Shown here: positions 9,530-18,821 of the stretch, one piece after another
Numbering within the stretch: the stretch's first letter is position 1
How the letters are laid out: every line of letters starts with the position of its first letter
Assembly: GCA_030425645.1 (NCBI GenBank)
Contig: JAUHZK010000015.1
Location: 1 to 34,711 of the forward strand
Length of the DNA stretch: 34,711 nt
Direction: 5' to 3'
Source: Gammaproteobacteria bacterium
Lineage (GTDB): Bacteria > Pseudomonadota > Gammaproteobacteria > JAPPPA01
Made by a program: the position numbers and the translations under genes
The notes under the pieces: model-generated
The model's input: the letters and a program-made list of their open reading frames with translations, nothing else
Databases searched by the model: none
Told to the model about the DNA's origin: nothing

Positions 9530-10852
9530 ATGGGGAATTCGGCACAAAACATGGCGGCACAGCTAGGCAACGGAAAGCTTACTGAGCTGCGTCAGCGTAT
9601 ATTCTTTGTATTAATCGCTGTTGTCGTTTTCCGCATTGGTTCTTTTATTCCTGTTCCGGGCATTGATCCACAAGCGGTGCAGTCTTTCTTTGACTCGCAG
9701 CAAGGTACCATTCTTGATGTCCTAGGCATGTTTTCTGGCGGCGCGCTTGAGCGTCTGTCGATTTTTGCTTTGGGTGTTATGCCGTACATTTCAGCCAGTA
9801 TTATCATGCAGCTGATGTCGGCGATCGTGCCTTCACTAGAAGAGCTGAAGAAAGAAGGTGAGGCTGGTCGTCGTAAGATTAACCAGTACACTCGTTACGG
9901 CACCGTTTTGTTGGCGACTTTCCAATCGGTTGGTGCTGCGATTGCGCTGCAAGGTCAGGGCATTGCGGTAACGCCTGGTCCGAGCTTTGTGTTTAGCGCT
10001 GCGGTCACCTTGGTTACTGGCACCATGTTCCTGATGTGGTTGGGTGAGCAAGTAACCGAACGCGGCATTGGCAACGGTATTTCATTGATCATCTTTGCCG
10101 GTATTGTTGCGGGCCTGCCCTCAGCGCTAGGCCGTACCCTAGATATGGTTTCTACGGGTGAGATGAATGGTTTTGTTGCGCTGTTGCTATTTGTTCTAGC
10201 AATGGGTGTGATCGCCTTTGTTGTGTTTGCGGAGCGCGGCCAACGTCGTATTACCGTGAATTACGCACGACGTCAGCAAGGCCGTCGCCAATATGCTGCA
10301 CAAAGCAGCCATTTGCCGCTGAAACTCAACATGGCTGGTGTAATTCCGCCAATCTTTGCCTCTAGCATCATCTTGTTCCCAGCAACGCTAGCGCGTTGGG
10401 TGGCTGACATTAATGGTCTTGGCTGGTTGCAAGATATTAGTACTGCGTTGGCCCCCGGCCAGCCGTTGTACACCGCCTTGTATGGCGCCCTAATTATCTT
10501 TTTCTGCTTCTTCTATACCGCGTTAATGTTCAACGCGCGTGAAACCGCAGATAACTTGAAGCGCTCTGGTGCTTTTGTACCAGGTATCCGTCCGGGTGAG
10601 CAGACTGCTCGCTACGTAGATGGTGTAATGACACGCTTAACTATTTGGGGAGCGGGTTATATCGCTCTCGTATGTTTGCTGCCAGAGTTTATGGTGGCTT
10701 ACTGGAACGTGCCGTTTTATTTCGGCGGTACATCGCTATTGATTATCGTAGTCGTAGTGATGGATTTTATGGCTCAACTTCAATCTCATCTGATGTCTAA
10801 TCAGTACGAGGGTTTGATGAAGAAAGCCAATTTGGGTGGAAAGGAAGCCTAA
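9530..10852 (+). CDS. secY: Protein translocase subunit SecY
   Basis: SecY of 440 residues (E. coli 443), the channel of the Sec translocon in the inner membrane that works with SecE, SecG and SecA. Ten hydrophobic segments can be followed. Recognisable parts are [16 protein letters not shown] after the first segment, [20 protein letters not shown] (lateral gate helix 2), [20 protein letters not shown] and the cytosolic loop [16 protein letters not shown] before the last segments. The start ATG has AAGGA eight bases upstream. It is the last gene of the spc group; the expected rpmJ does not follow. Confidence 0.98.
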   Translation: MGNSAQNMAAQLGNGKLTELRQRIFFVLIAVVVFRIGSFIPVPGIDPQAVQSFFDSQQGTILDVLGMFSGGALERLSIFALGVMPYISASIIMQLMSAIVPSLEELKKEGEAGRRKINQYTRYGTVLLATFQSVGAAIALQGQGIAVTPGPSFVFSAAVTLVTGTMFLMWLGEQVTERGIGNGISLIIFAGIVAGLPSALGRTLDMVSTGEMNGFVALLLFVLAMGVIAFVVFAERGQRRITVNYARRQQGRRQYAAQSSHLPLKLNMAGVIPPIFASSIILFPATLARWVADINGLGWLQDISTALAPGQPLYTALYGALIIFFCFFYTALMFNARETADNLKRSGAFVPGIRPGEQTARYVDGVMTRLTIWGAGYIALVCLLPEFMVAYWNVPFYFGGTSLLIIVVVVMDFMAQLQSHLMSNQYEGLMKKANLGGKEA

Positions 10853-11122
10853 GTCGATAATGATTGCCGGGCTAGCTCGGTAGTGATTGGTCGGCGATAA
10901 CACTTACTGTCTCGTAGGCGCTGTAGAGCGTTTTTACAAGGCGGCTTTGTAGGCACCCAGACAGTTTCACATTCATTTGTGGGCTGTTGTTTTGACCTAA
11001 ATAAATGAGCGCATTTTGGGCAATAGCGTTGCTATGGCCTGAAATGGTTTTTTTTGTTTGATTTTGAAGGGTTGTGCATGTAAAATCGCGCGCCTTTCAA
11101 CAATGGACCCTGGGGATAGAGC
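10853..11122 (+). other. secY-rpsM intergenic region without rpmJ
   Basis: About 270 bases with no recognisable gene. All frames were read for an L36 start (MKVRASVKK-like) and none is present. A short stem CGCT/AGCG followed by TTTTT lies near 10919-10935. An imperfect stem GGCAATAGC / GCTATGGCC occurs near 11019-11040, eight bases before a run of eight T. Both are weak terminator candidates for the spc transcript. The alpha promoter lies at the right end. Confidence 0.7.
11058..11086 (+). promoter_or_regulatory. Sigma70-type promoter for the alpha cluster
   Basis: TTGATT (11058-11063), a 17-base spacer and TAAAAT (11081-11086), followed at once by the GC-rich stretch CGCGCGCC. Such a discriminator is typical of stringently controlled ribosomal promoters in E. 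coli. It lies 36 bases before the rpsM start. The same layout recurs before rplM and before the tRNA genes of this window. Confidence 0.75.
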
Positions 11123-11479
11123 ATGGCTCGTATTGCCGGTGTAAACCTACCAGCACAAAAGCACGCAGTTATTGGTTTGACTGCTATTTATGGAATTGGC
11201 CGCACTCGTTCTGCGGACATTTGTGCAGCGGCTGGTGTGGCACCTACCACTAAAATTCGTGACCTCACAGAAGCAGAGCAAGAAGCTTTGCGTACTGAGA
11301 TTGGTAAATATGTTGTTGAAGGCGATCTGCGTCGTGAAACAACGCTAAACATCAAGCGCTTGATGGACATCGGTAGCTATCGTGGTTTACGCCACCGTAA
11401 GAACCTGCCTGTTCGTGGTCAGCGTAGTAAAACTAACGCACGTACCCGTAAGGGCCCACGTCGCGCTATCAAGAAATAA
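11123..11479 (+). CDS. rpsM: 30S ribosomal protein S13
   Basis: S13 of 118 residues, the E. coli length. It starts [20 protein letters not shown] and has the basic C-terminal tail ([12 protein letters not shown]) that contacts P-site tRNA. The start follows TGGGGATAGAGC. It is the first gene of the alpha group and has its own promoter immediately upstream. In E. coli S4 binds the leader of this operon; the short leader here (about 30 bases) leaves little room for the same pseudoknot unless it extends into the coding region. Confidence 0.98.
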   Translation: MARIAGVNLPAQKHAVIGLTAIYGIGRTRSADICAAAGVAPTTKIRDLTEAEQEALRTEIGKYVVEGDLRRETTLNIKRLMDIGSYRGLRHRKNLPVRGQRSKTNARTRKGPRRAIKK

Positions 11480-11495
11480 GTCGTAGGAAAGTCAC

Positions 11496-11879
11496 ATGGC
11501 AGTTTCCAAGGGCGGAAAGAAAGTTAAAAAGAATGTGGTTGATGGCGTAGCCCATATCCATGCCACGTTTAACAACACCATCGTAAGCATCTCTGATCGT
11601 CAGGGTAATATGTTGGGTTGGGCCTCAGCCGGTGGCTGCGGTTTTAAAGGTTCTCGTAAGAGCACCCCATTTGCTGCTCAGGTAGCAGCTGAGAAAGTGG
11701 GAACCCACTGCAAAGAGTTTGGTTTGAAAAACCTAGACGTTCAAGTTCGCGGCCCTGGCCCTGGACGTGAATCTGCAGTGCGTTCGTTGAACAATGCTGG
11801 CTATCGTATTACCAGTATTGCTGACGTAACCCCGCTGCCGCACAACGGCTGTCGCCCTGCTAAACGCCGTCGCGTTTAA
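11496..11879 (+). CDS. rpsK: 30S ribosomal protein S11
   Basis: S11 of 127 residues (E. coli 129). It contains [20 protein letters not shown] and the C-terminal [10 protein letters not shown]. It lies on the 30S platform next to the anti-Shine-Dalgarno helix and pairs with S18. The ribosome-binding stretch is TAGGAAAG. The usual order rpsM-rpsK-rpsD-rpoA-rplQ is kept. Confidence 0.98.
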   Translation: MAVSKGGKKVKKNVVDGVAHIHATFNNTIVSISDRQGNMLGWASAGGCGFKGSRKSTPFAAQVAAEKVGTHCKEFGLKNLDVQVRGPGPGRESAVRSLNNAGYRITSIADVTPLPHNGCRPAKRRRV

Positions 11880-11911
11880 GCAGACGCTAATTCACTCGGA
11901 GTTTATTCCAC

Positions 11912-12535
11912 ATGGCACGTTATATCGGCCCTAAATGTAAGCTGGCACGTCGTGAGGGCACAGACCTCATGCTTAAGAGCCGTGGCCGCTCACTGGAAAC
12001 CAAATGTAAGTTAGACACGCCTCCTGGTCAGCACGGTGCTGGTCGTCGCGCACGTCCTTCTGATTACGCGCTTCAATTGCGTGAGAAGCAGAAGCTACGT
12101 CGCATCTACGGCGTTCTAGAAAAGCAATTCCGTAACTACTACGGCGAAGCTGCTCGTCGCAAAGGCCCTACCGGTACTTTGCTACTGCAACTACTTGAGC
12201 AGCGTTTAGATAACGTTGTTTACCGTATGGGTTTTGCTGCTACGCGTTCTGAAGCGCGTCAGTTGGTTAGCCACAAGTCTATTTTGGTTAACGGCAAAGT
12301 CGTAAACATCCCTTCATACGTTGTTAAAGCGGGTGACGAAGTTTCTATTCGTGAAAAAGCGAAGAAACAACTACGTATCCAAAGTGCTTTAGACATCGCC
12401 ACCCAAATTGGCCTGCCAGAGTGGGTTGAGGTGGACGTTAAAGGCCTACAGGGCGTATTTAAGAGCGTTCCTGAGCGTGAAGATTTGCCAGCAGAGATCA
12501 ATGAGTCTCTTGTGGTAGAGCTTTACTCGAAGTAA
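11912..12535 (+). CDS. rpsD: 30S ribosomal protein S4
   Basis: S4 of 207 residues (E. coli 206) that starts [20 protein letters not shown]. The S4 RNA-binding domain is at about residues 97-160 ([20 protein letters not shown]). The end [12 protein letters not shown] is typical. It is a primary assembly protein and a repressor of the alpha operon in E. coli. Start supported by CTCGGAG about 12 bases upstream. Only two N-terminal cysteines (C9, C32) are seen, so it is not the four-cysteine zinc form. Confidence 0.98.
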   Translation: MARYIGPKCKLARREGTDLMLKSRGRSLETKCKLDTPPGQHGAGRRARPSDYALQLREKQKLRRIYGVLEKQFRNYYGEAARRKGPTGTLLLQLLEQRLDNVVYRMGFAATRSEARQLVSHKSILVNGKVVNIPSYVVKAGDEVSIREKAKKQLRIQSALDIATQIGLPEWVEVDVKGLQGVFKSVPEREDLPAEINESLVVELYSK

Positions 12536-12578
12536 TGGCATAAGCCATTCAGGCGAAAAGATTTTAAGAGGCATATAG

Positions 12579-13574
12579 ATGCAGACCGCTTACAACGAAT
12601 ATTTGAAACCACGCATCGCTGAAGTACAGGTTATTTCGGCTACGCGTGCCAAAGTGATGATTGAGCCGCTAGAGCGCGGTTTTGGTCATACGCTTGGCAA
12701 CGCGTTGCGTCGTGTACTGCTGTCTTCTATTCCGGGCGCAGCCATCACTGAAGCTGAAATTGATGGCGTAGTCCATGAGTATTCAGCCATCGAAGGCGTT
12801 CAGGAAGATGTAATTGAAATCATCTTGAACCTTAAGCAAGTGGCTATCAGCCTGTCTGAAGTTGATAAAACTCAGGTTAAGTTGAGCAAGAAAGGCCCAG
12901 GCCCTGTGACCGCGGGCGATATTCAAAGCGACGGCCATATCGAGGTGATGAACCCTGATTTGGTGATCGCGAATATCACCGGTGACACCGAGCTAAGCAT
13001 GACTTTGACCGTTGAAATGGGTCGTGGTTATGTACCTGCTACTCAGCGTGAAGATGACGAAGAAGCGAGTCGCCCAATTGGTCGTTTGGCGCTAGATGCG
13101 TCTTTCAGCCCGATTGATCGTGTGGCTTGGTCGGTTGAAGCTGCTCGTCTTGAGCAACGTACTGACTTAGATAAGCTGGTTATCGAGCTTGAAACCAACG
13201 CTACTATCGATCCTGAGCAGGCTATTCGCCGTGCCTCTACTATCTTGACTGAACAGCTAATGGTTTTTGCAGATTTGCAAGAGCACAAGCCTGGTCAACA
13301 GCAGCAACAACAAGTCGTTATCGACCCAGAGTTGTTGAAGCCGGTAGATGATCTTGAGCTAACAGTACGTTCTTTGAACTGTCTTAAAGCTGAGAAAGTG
13401 CAGTACGTTGGTGATTTGATCCAACGTGTTGAAAGTGATCTTCTGAAAACGCCTAACTTAGGTAAGAAGTCACTCACTGAGATTAAAGATGCTTTGGCAG
13501 CTCGCGGTTTGGCTCTGGGTACTACCCTAGAAAACTGGCCACCAGCGGATCTGCCGGGTGCTCAAAGCGCTTAG
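12579..13574 (+). CDS. rpoA: RNA polymerase alpha subunit
   Basis: Alpha of 331 residues (E. coli 329). The N-terminal dimerisation domain includes [20 protein letters not shown]. The C-terminal domain starts near residue 250 and keeps the DNA-contacting R264 (R265 in E. coli) in [10 protein letters not shown], plus the helix-hairpin-helix [16 protein letters not shown] used for UP elements and activators. The flexible linker holds a run of six glutamines (Q240-Q245), which is not in E. coli. Start supported by AAGAGGC. The gene is followed by rplQ after 70 bases. Confidence 0.98.
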   Translation: MQTAYNEYLKPRIAEVQVISATRAKVMIEPLERGFGHTLGNALRRVLLSSIPGAAITEAEIDGVVHEYSAIEGVQEDVIEIILNLKQVAISLSEVDKTQVKLSKKGPGPVTAGDIQSDGHIEVMNPDLVIANITGDTELSMTLTVEMGRGYVPATQREDDEEASRPIGRLALDASFSPIDRVAWSVEAARLEQRTDLDKLVIELETNATIDPEQAIRRASTILTEQLMVFADLQEHKPGQQQQQQVVIDPELLKPVDDLELTVRSLNCLKAEKVQYVGDLIQRVESDLLKTPNLGKKSLTEIKDALAARGLALGTTLENWPPADLPGAQSA

Positions 13575-13644
13575 TCAGTCGTTTTACTGATTAAGTAGCC
13601 TAGTTAACACGCGTTATACGCAAAGAAATATATAGGAAACAGTC

Positions 13645-14076
13645 ATGCGCCATCGCAAGTCTGGACGTCAACTAAATCGTAACTCGTCTCACCGTAAGGC
13701 GATGTTCCGTAACATGACCGCGTCACTCATCGAGCATGAGTTGATTAAAACAACCGTACCTAAAGCAAAAGAGCTGCGTCGCGTTGCTGAGCCGCTAATT
13801 ACGCGCGCTAAGTCTGACAGCGTTGCTAACCGCCGTATTGCTTTCTCACGTATCCGTGACAAAGACGCGGTAGCCAAGCTATTCAATGAGCTAGGTCCTC
13901 GTTACACCGAGCGCCCAGGTGGCTATATCCGCATTCTGAAGTGCGGTCTGCGTCCTGGCGACAAGGCACCAATGGCATACGTAGAATTGGTTGATCGTCC
14001 GCAGCCTGTGGCTCAAGAAGATGCGCCAGAAATTGACGAAGCAACCCCGGTTGCGAATGAAGAACAAGCTGCTTAA
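13645..14076 (+). CDS. rplQ: 50S ribosomal protein L17
   Basis: L17 of 143 residues. The conserved core ([20 protein letters not shown] to AYVELVDRP) ends near residue 120 and is followed by an acidic tail of roughly 20 residues ([19 protein letters not shown]), longer than the E. coli protein (127). The ribosome-binding site is TAGGAAAC. It is the last gene of the alpha group, closed by a strong terminator 18 bases after the stop. Confidence 0.97.
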   Translation: MRHRKSGRQLNRNSSHRKAMFRNMTASLIEHELIKTTVPKAKELRRVAEPLITRAKSDSVANRRIAFSRIRDKDAVAKLFNELGPRYTERPGGYIRILKCGLRPGDKAPMAYVELVDRPQPVAQEDAPEIDEATPVANEEQAA

Positions 14077-14093
14077 GCTTTTTTTTCAACGTC

Positions 14094-14125
14094 AAAAAAA
14101 CCGGGCTTATGCCCGGTTTTTTTTT
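14094..14125 (+). terminator. Intrinsic terminator after rplQ
   Basis: CCGGGC / GCCCGG with loop TTAT (14101-14116), preceded by seven A and followed by nine T. It is symmetric in its A and T flanks, so it could act on both strands. It ends the tuf-to-rplQ cluster. Confidence 0.95.
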
Positions 14126-14199
14126 GCCTAGGCTTTATTGCTGTTGCTCTATTGGCCTAGCTGTTATGTAGTATAGGGATTCGAGTAATAGGAAACGCA

Positions 14200-15117
14200 A
14201 TGCAGGTATCTGGTTTAACCTTTATACGTAACGGCTGTCGCTTGGGTTACCCATTTGTCGAGGCGATCAAGTCGGCGCTGCCGTTATGCGATGAATTCAT
14301 CGTTGTGGTTGGAGAATCTGATGACGGCACTCGTGAAGCGGTCGCAGCAATAGGTGATCCCCGCATTAAGATTGTTGATTCAGTGTGGCCGAGCAATATC
14401 GAGCCTGGTTATGCCGTGTTGGCGCAGCAAACCAATCTCGGACTGTTGCAGTGTCAGGGTGACTGGGTCGTGTATGTGCAAGGTAACGAGGTCTTTCATG
14501 AGGATGATTTACCGACCTTAAAAGCCCTGATGGAGCAATCGCAAGATCGCGCTGAGGTAGAAGGTATTTTGGTCGAGCGCCGAACCTTCTACGGCGACTA
14601 TGAGCACTTTTTCCGGGTCTACCCAGACCGCTTTAAGTATGTAGTGCGTTTGTTCAAAACCGGAATTGGCGTGGCCTCTGTAGGCGATGCGATGACCTTT
14701 GCGCGGTTTAAAGACTACGGCAGAGTTGGTCGTGATCTTAAATGCATCGACAGTGGGGTTGAGCAATATCGCTACGGATGTGTATTAACTGCAGAAGCGG
14801 CGCGTGCAAAACGGGAAGAGGCCGCTCACTTTGCCGACTTAAGCAATGAGTTTGAGTTAGATAACTATTATCAGGATAAGCCGCGCCAGTATTTTGCTGA
14901 GTTTAAGGGCCAGCATCCGGCGGTGATGGCTGAACGGATTCGGGCGCACCAATTCCACCTGAAAGCGCATTCAGAGCGCTGGCGGACTAAGTTGAAGTTT
15001 AAAGAGTATAAGCGGCTGCTTGAGTCGGCTATTTATCGTCTCTGTGGCATGCCGCGTTGGCGAATTAAACGGTCTAAGGTGCTAGGTCAGCTAGTAAAAA
15101 AAGACCGCCAAGAATAA
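14200..15117 (+). CDS. GT2-like glycosyltransferase
   Basis: A 305-residue protein with a GT-A type start: VSGLTFIRNGCRLGYPFVEA, then FIVVVGESDDGTREAVAAIG (nucleotide-sugar binding, about residues 31-52). The segment GDWVVYVQGNEVFHEDD (about 87-103) occupies the place of the metal-binding DXD region. Where many GT2 enzymes have Asp, this one has QGNE followed by HEDD. No membrane segment or signal peptide is seen; the C-terminal third is basic. It is probably involved in lipopolysaccharide or capsule sugar transfer given the neighbours, but donor and acceptor are unknown. Start supported by AGGAAACGCA before ATG. Confidence 0.75.
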   Translation: MQVSGLTFIRNGCRLGYPFVEAIKSALPLCDEFIVVVGESDDGTREAVAAIGDPRIKIVDSVWPSNIEPGYAVLAQQTNLGLLQCQGDWVVYVQGNEVFHEDDLPTLKALMEQSQDRAEVEGILVERRTFYGDYEHFFRVYPDRFKYVVRLFKTGIGVASVGDAMTFARFKDYGRVGRDLKCIDSGVEQYRYGCVLTAEAARAKREEAAHFADLSNEFELDNYYQDKPRQYFAEFKGQHPAVMAERIRAHQFHLKAHSERWRTKLKFKEYKRLLESAIYRLCGMPRWRIKRSKVLGQLVKKDRQE

Positions 15118-15130
15118 AGCTGCTTGGCGG
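15096..15130 (-). terminator. Terminator for the UDP-glucuronate decarboxylase gene
   Basis: On the minus strand CCGCCAAG / CTTGGCGG (15123-15130 with 15105-15112, loop of 10) is followed by TC and seven T. It overlaps the last codons of the plus-strand glycosyltransferase, which thus ends inside the stem. On the plus strand the 3' side lacks a T-tract. Confidence 0.85.
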
Positions 15131-15143
15131 CCTTTGGGTTTGC

Positions 15144-16115
15144 TTATACCGCGATCCGATCGCCCATGTCGTGAATCAAACGGTCAAAGTATTCGATGGT
15201 GGGCTTAAGGCCTTCCGCAAGTTTTACTTTCGGCTCCCAGTCCAGCACCTCTTTGGCACGGGTAATGTCAGGTCGACGCTGGGTTGGGTCATCTGATGGC
15301 AGTGGCTCCATAATCAGCTCAGATTTACTACCGGTTAGTGCGATCACTTGCTCAGCGAGTTCGCGAATAGTGAATTCGCCGGTGTTGCCAAGGTTGATCG
15401 GGCCGGTGACATCGTCGCCAGTTGCCATTAGGCGTACAAAGCCTTCAATCAGATCATCGACGTAACAGAATGAACGTGTCTGCGAGCCGTCGCCATATAG
15501 CGTAATGGGCGTGCCACGCAGGGCCTGCACAACAAAATTAGATACTACACGGCCGTCATTAGGGTGCATGCGTGGTCCGTAAGTGTTAAAGATACGGCCA
15601 ACTTTGATTTTCACGTCATGCTGACGGTGGTAGTCGAAAAATAGTGTTTCAGCGCAGCGTTTACCTTCGTCGTAACAAGAGCGAATGCCCGTTGGATTAA
15701 CGTGGCCCCAGTAGTCTTCTGGTTGTGGGTGCACTAGCGGGTCGCCATACACTTCACTGGTTGATGCTTGGAAGATTTTGGCTTTGACGCGCTTGGCCAA
15801 TCCCAACATGTTGATCGCGCCGTGAACGCTGGTTTTGGTGGTTTGCACCGGGTCAAATTGGTAGTGCACCGGAGACGCAGGGCAGGCCAGGTTGTAAATC
15901 TCATCCACTTCTACATACAGTGGGAAAGTGACGTCATGGCGCATGCATTCGAAGTGCGGATGATCCATCAAATGTTCGATGTTCATCTTGCTGCCGGTGA
16001 AAAAGTTGTCTACACAAAGTACATCGTGGCCTTCGCCTAGTAGTCTTTCGCAAAGGTGTGAACCCAAAAAACCGGCACCGCCGGTTACCATGATGCGTTT
16101 CTGCGGGTGAAGCAT
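15144..16115 (-). CDS. UDP-glucuronate decarboxylase (UDP-xylose synthase)
   Basis: A 323-residue extended short-chain dehydrogenase. The NAD-binding GGAGFLGSH is at residues 12-20, the catalytic Ser/Thr region [10 protein letters not shown] at 117-126 and the Tyr/Lys pair is in CYDEGKR (Y148, K152). YDEGKR and [20 protein letters not shown] are hallmarks of UDP-glucuronate decarboxylases, which convert UDP-glucuronate to UDP-xylose. The start at 16115 is chosen because AAGAGGAC lies just upstream and because the Rossmann fold begins there; a longer frame to 16367 would overlap glnE. It likely supplies a pentose sugar for surface glycans. A 4-keto-pentose product cannot be excluded. Confidence 0.85.
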   Translation of the reverse strand: MLHPQKRIMVTGGAGFLGSHLCERLLGEGHDVLCVDNFFTGSKMNIEHLMDHPHFECMRHDVTFPLYVEVDEIYNLACPASPVHYQFDPVQTTKTSVHGAINMLGLAKRVKAKIFQASTSEVYGDPLVHPQPEDYWGHVNPTGIRSCYDEGKRCAETLFFDYHRQHDVKIKVGRIFNTYGPRMHPNDGRVVSNFVVQALRGTPITLYGDGSQTRSFCYVDDLIEGFVRLMATGDDVTGPINLGNTGEFTIRELAEQVIALTGSKSELIMEPLPSDDPTQRRPDITRAKEVLDWEPKVKLAEGLKPTIEYFDRLIHDMGDRIAV

Positions 16116-16182
16116 TGTCTGTCCTCTTATTTGGTAGGCTAATGATAACCCGCCCCGGCGGTGACAACTATCAATAGCGTTA

Positions 16183-18780
16183 ATGACAGTAAAAAAAATG
16201 CTAGCTAAGCAATTCAGTGAACTCGTTGAGCGTTGGTATGACCCCAGCGTAAGCCTTGCGCCGCCTGTTGTCGTTGAAGGTGACGTTCCCGAGGTTTTCG
16301 AGGCCGCGCTGCGGCAGTGGCGAAATTCGCAGATGGCGCTAATCGCCAATGCCGACATTGATGGCACTTGGCCGCTTAAGAAAGTCTTGTTGGCGGTAAC
16401 GGAGGTTGCTGAGCAATCGCTGCAAGCAGCTTTGCATTATCACCAGTCTCGTTTAACGCAGCGCTATGGAGACTGCTGCAACGCTGAGGGAGAGCCTTTG
16501 CGCTTCTTCGGTTTAGGGATGGGTAAGCTGGGCGGGCGCGAGCTGAATTTCTCATCTGATATAGATCTGATTTGGTTCTATGACCAGCCTGGCTGTTGCA
16601 GCGGCCCCGGTGCTTTGTCGGCAGAGGAGTTCTACGGCAAGCTGGTTAAGGCGGTCACTCAAAGTCTAAGTCGCGTCACTGCCGACGGCTTTGTGTTCAG
16701 GGTTGATCTGCGGTTGCGCCCTTATGGCGGCGCTGGGCCGTTAGCGATGCATTTTGACCAAGCTGAAAATTACTACGAAACGCAGGGGCGTGATTGGGAG
16801 CGGTATGCTTATATCAAAGCACGCCCTGTCGCCGGTGATATCGAGGCAGGTGACGCCTTTCTGGAGCGTTTGCGGCCGTTTATCTATCGCCGTTATTTAG
16901 ATTTCACGGCCTTGCATGGCCTGCGGGATCTAAAAAGCAAGATTGAAGATCAATACGCGGCGCAACGTTTGGATGACAATATCAAACTCGGCCCGGGTGG
17001 GATTCGCGAGATTGAGTTTATTGCGCAGTCATTTCAGCTGGTGCGGGCGGGGCAAACTCAGGATTTACAAACGACTTCTCTGTACACAGCCCTGTATGAA
17101 GCGAGTCAGCAGGGTCTGATTGCAAGTACGACCGAGCGGCAGTTACTGGCGGCCTATGAATTCCTGCGTGTGGTTGAGAACCGCTTGCAGCAACGCCGTG
17201 ATCAGCAGGTGCATCATTTGCCAGAAACCGACAATGAGCGTCAAGCGTTGGCGGAGGTGCTCGGTTTTGCGGACTATGCTGCATTCTGCGACTGTTTGCA
17301 GCAACACCGACAGTTTGTAAGGAGTCAGTTTGAGGCCGTGTTGGCGACAGAAGATGCGCAAGCTCCTGCGGTTGATCTAGATGCCAATGTGCTCAGCGCC
17401 TTCGATTCTTTGCTCACTAGCGCTGCCTACAGTCGCCTAAGCGATCGCGCGCAAAATTATATTCGCGTATTAATGCACCGGCTGGCAGCGTTGTCGCCAT
17501 CCACAGAAGTGCTGGCCTTCGTCGTCCGGTTAGTTGACAGCATAGCGGGGCGTACAACCTATCTAGCCTTGTTGGCTGAGCAACCGCAGGCACTAGATCG
17601 GTTGTTGTTCTTTGTGGAGCGGTCGTCATGGATGGCTGAACAGGTATTGGCGTCACCGCATCTGTTGGACGAGGTGCTGGATGAGCGGGCCCTGAAAGAG
17701 CTGCCTAATCGGCAACAGAAACTGGCGCTGTTAGATAGTCAGTTATCACAGGTTGACGGTGACGACTTAGAGCAGGCCATGAATGTGTGCCGACGGTATA
17801 AGGCGGGTTTGCAGTTTTCGATTGCGGCTGCCGATGTGGCCGGCTATTTGCCCGTGATGCAAGTTAGTGATCATTTGTCTGAATTGGCAGAGGTGATACT
17901 TCAGCTGGCGCTAGATTGGGTGGCTGCGGAGATGCAGCTGAAAACCGGTCGCCCTCGACTGCAGCGCGGTGAGACGGTTGTGAATGCGCAAATGCTGGTC
18001 GTGGGTTATGGCAAGCTGGGTGGAATTGAGCTGGGCTACGGCTCTGATCTAGATATTGTTTTGTTGCATGACGGCGACGGCAAAGCGCTAGGTACAGATG
18101 GCAATAAATCTCTTGAGAACGCGGTGTATTTCCAACGTTTAGGACAACGTTTTGTGCACTTCTTGAGCGCCAACACTTCTTCCGGCCGACTCTATGAGAT
18201 CGATACTCGTTTGCGGCCCTCTGGTAACTCTGGTTTGTTGGTGACCTCGCTAACTGCTTACGAGAAGTATCAACAGCAGTCAGCCTGGACCTGGGAGCAT
18301 CAAGCCTTGGTGCGGGCGCGGGCAGTAGCGGGGCCAGCCAAGTTGGCGGCTGAATTTGATCGTATGCGGCTGGCACTGTTGTCGGCGTCGCGTGACGCGG
18401 TGGCCCTGCGGCAGGATGTAGTCGAGATGCGAGAGAAAATGCGTGCGCACCTCGATGACAGCAACGCTGAGCGCGTTAATTTGAAGCATGGTCGCGGCGG
18501 CATGGTTGATATTGAGTTTATTTGTCAGTACCTGGTTTTGAGCCAGGCTGCTGTTTGTGAGGGTTTGTTTGCCGTCACAGACAACGTCAGGCAGTTGTCT
18601 GTATTGACTAAGGCGGGCGCTCTTACTGCGGCGCAGGCGGAGCAGCTCACCACTGCTTATATTGCTTTGCGAGGGGCAACGCACCATCAGCGGCTAGGTT
18701 GTGATGTGGCAACTGGGGCTGATGAATTGGGCCGGTTCCGCCAACAAGTCGTAGCCGTTTGGCAAGAGCTGTTAGAATAG
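16183..18780 (+). CDS. glnE: Bifunctional glutamine synthetase adenylyltransferase/adenylyl-removing enzyme
   Basis: An 865-residue GlnE that controls glutamine synthetase by adding and removing AMP in response to PII. Both nucleotidyltransferase domains are visible: [18 protein letters not shown] at residues 112-129 (removase half, D126/D128) and [18 protein letters not shown] at about 608-625 (transferase half). [10 protein letters not shown] and [12 protein letters not shown] near the end are typical. E. coli GlnE has 946 residues; here about 45 are missing before the first domain. An in-frame TGA at 16162-16164 blocks a longer start. No clear ribosome-binding site precedes ATG 16183, and ATG 16198 is an alternative. 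Confidence 0.95.
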   Translation: MTVKKMLAKQFSELVERWYDPSVSLAPPVVVEGDVPEVFEAALRQWRNSQMALIANADIDGTWPLKKVLLAVTEVAEQSLQAALHYHQSRLTQRYGDCCNAEGEPLRFFGLGMGKLGGRELNFSSDIDLIWFYDQPGCCSGPGALSAEEFYGKLVKAVTQSLSRVTADGFVFRVDLRLRPYGGAGPLAMHFDQAENYYETQGRDWERYAYIKARPVAGDIEAGDAFLERLRPFIYRRYLDFTALHGLRDLKSKIEDQYAAQRLDDNIKLGPGGIREIEFIAQSFQLVRAGQTQDLQTTSLYTALYEASQQGLIASTTERQLLAAYEFLRVVENRLQQRRDQQVHHLPETDNERQALAEVLGFADYAAFCDCLQQHRQFVRSQFEAVLATEDAQAPAVDLDANVLSAFDSLLTSAAYSRLSDRAQNYIRVLMHRLAALSPSTEVLAFVVRLVDSIAGRTTYLALLAEQPQALDRLLFFVERSSWMAEQVLASPHLLDEVLDERALKELPNRQQKLALLDSQLSQVDGDDLEQAMNVCRRYKAGLQFSIAAADVAGYLPVMQVSDHLSELAEVILQLALDWVAAEMQLKTGRPRLQRGETVVNAQMLVVGYGKLGGIELGYGSDLDIVLLHDGDGKALGTDGNKSLENAVYFQRLGQRFVHFLSANTSSGRLYEIDTRLRPSGNSGLLVTSLTAYEKYQQQSAWTWEHQALVRARAVAGPAKLAAEFDRMRLALLSASRDAVALRQDVVEMREKMRAHLDDSNAERVNLKHGRGGMVDIEFICQYLVLSQAAVCEGLFAVTDNVRQLSVLTKAGALTAAQAEQLTTAYIALRGATHHQRLGCDVATGADELGRFRQQVVAVWQELLE

Positions 18781-18821
18781 CGTCCTTTATTTCCCTAGTT
18801 ACAGCTTTAGGAGTCCTGCTG

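Noticed and set aside
16116-16182. Promoter for the UDP-glucuronate decarboxylase gene (TTGTCA-17-CATTAG, minus strand)
   Set aside because: The -10 match is only three of six bases, so it is not listed as a feature although a promoter must lie nearby.
16116-16367. Longer 5' extension of the UDP-glucuronate decarboxylase frame
   Set aside because: It overlaps glnE antisense, has no family likeness, and a good ribosome-binding site sits just before the start at 16115.
17864-18376. A 170-codon antisense frame inside glnE
   Set aside because: It mirrors the conserved second catalytic domain of GlnE and has a low-complexity Pro/Gln/Arg peptide.
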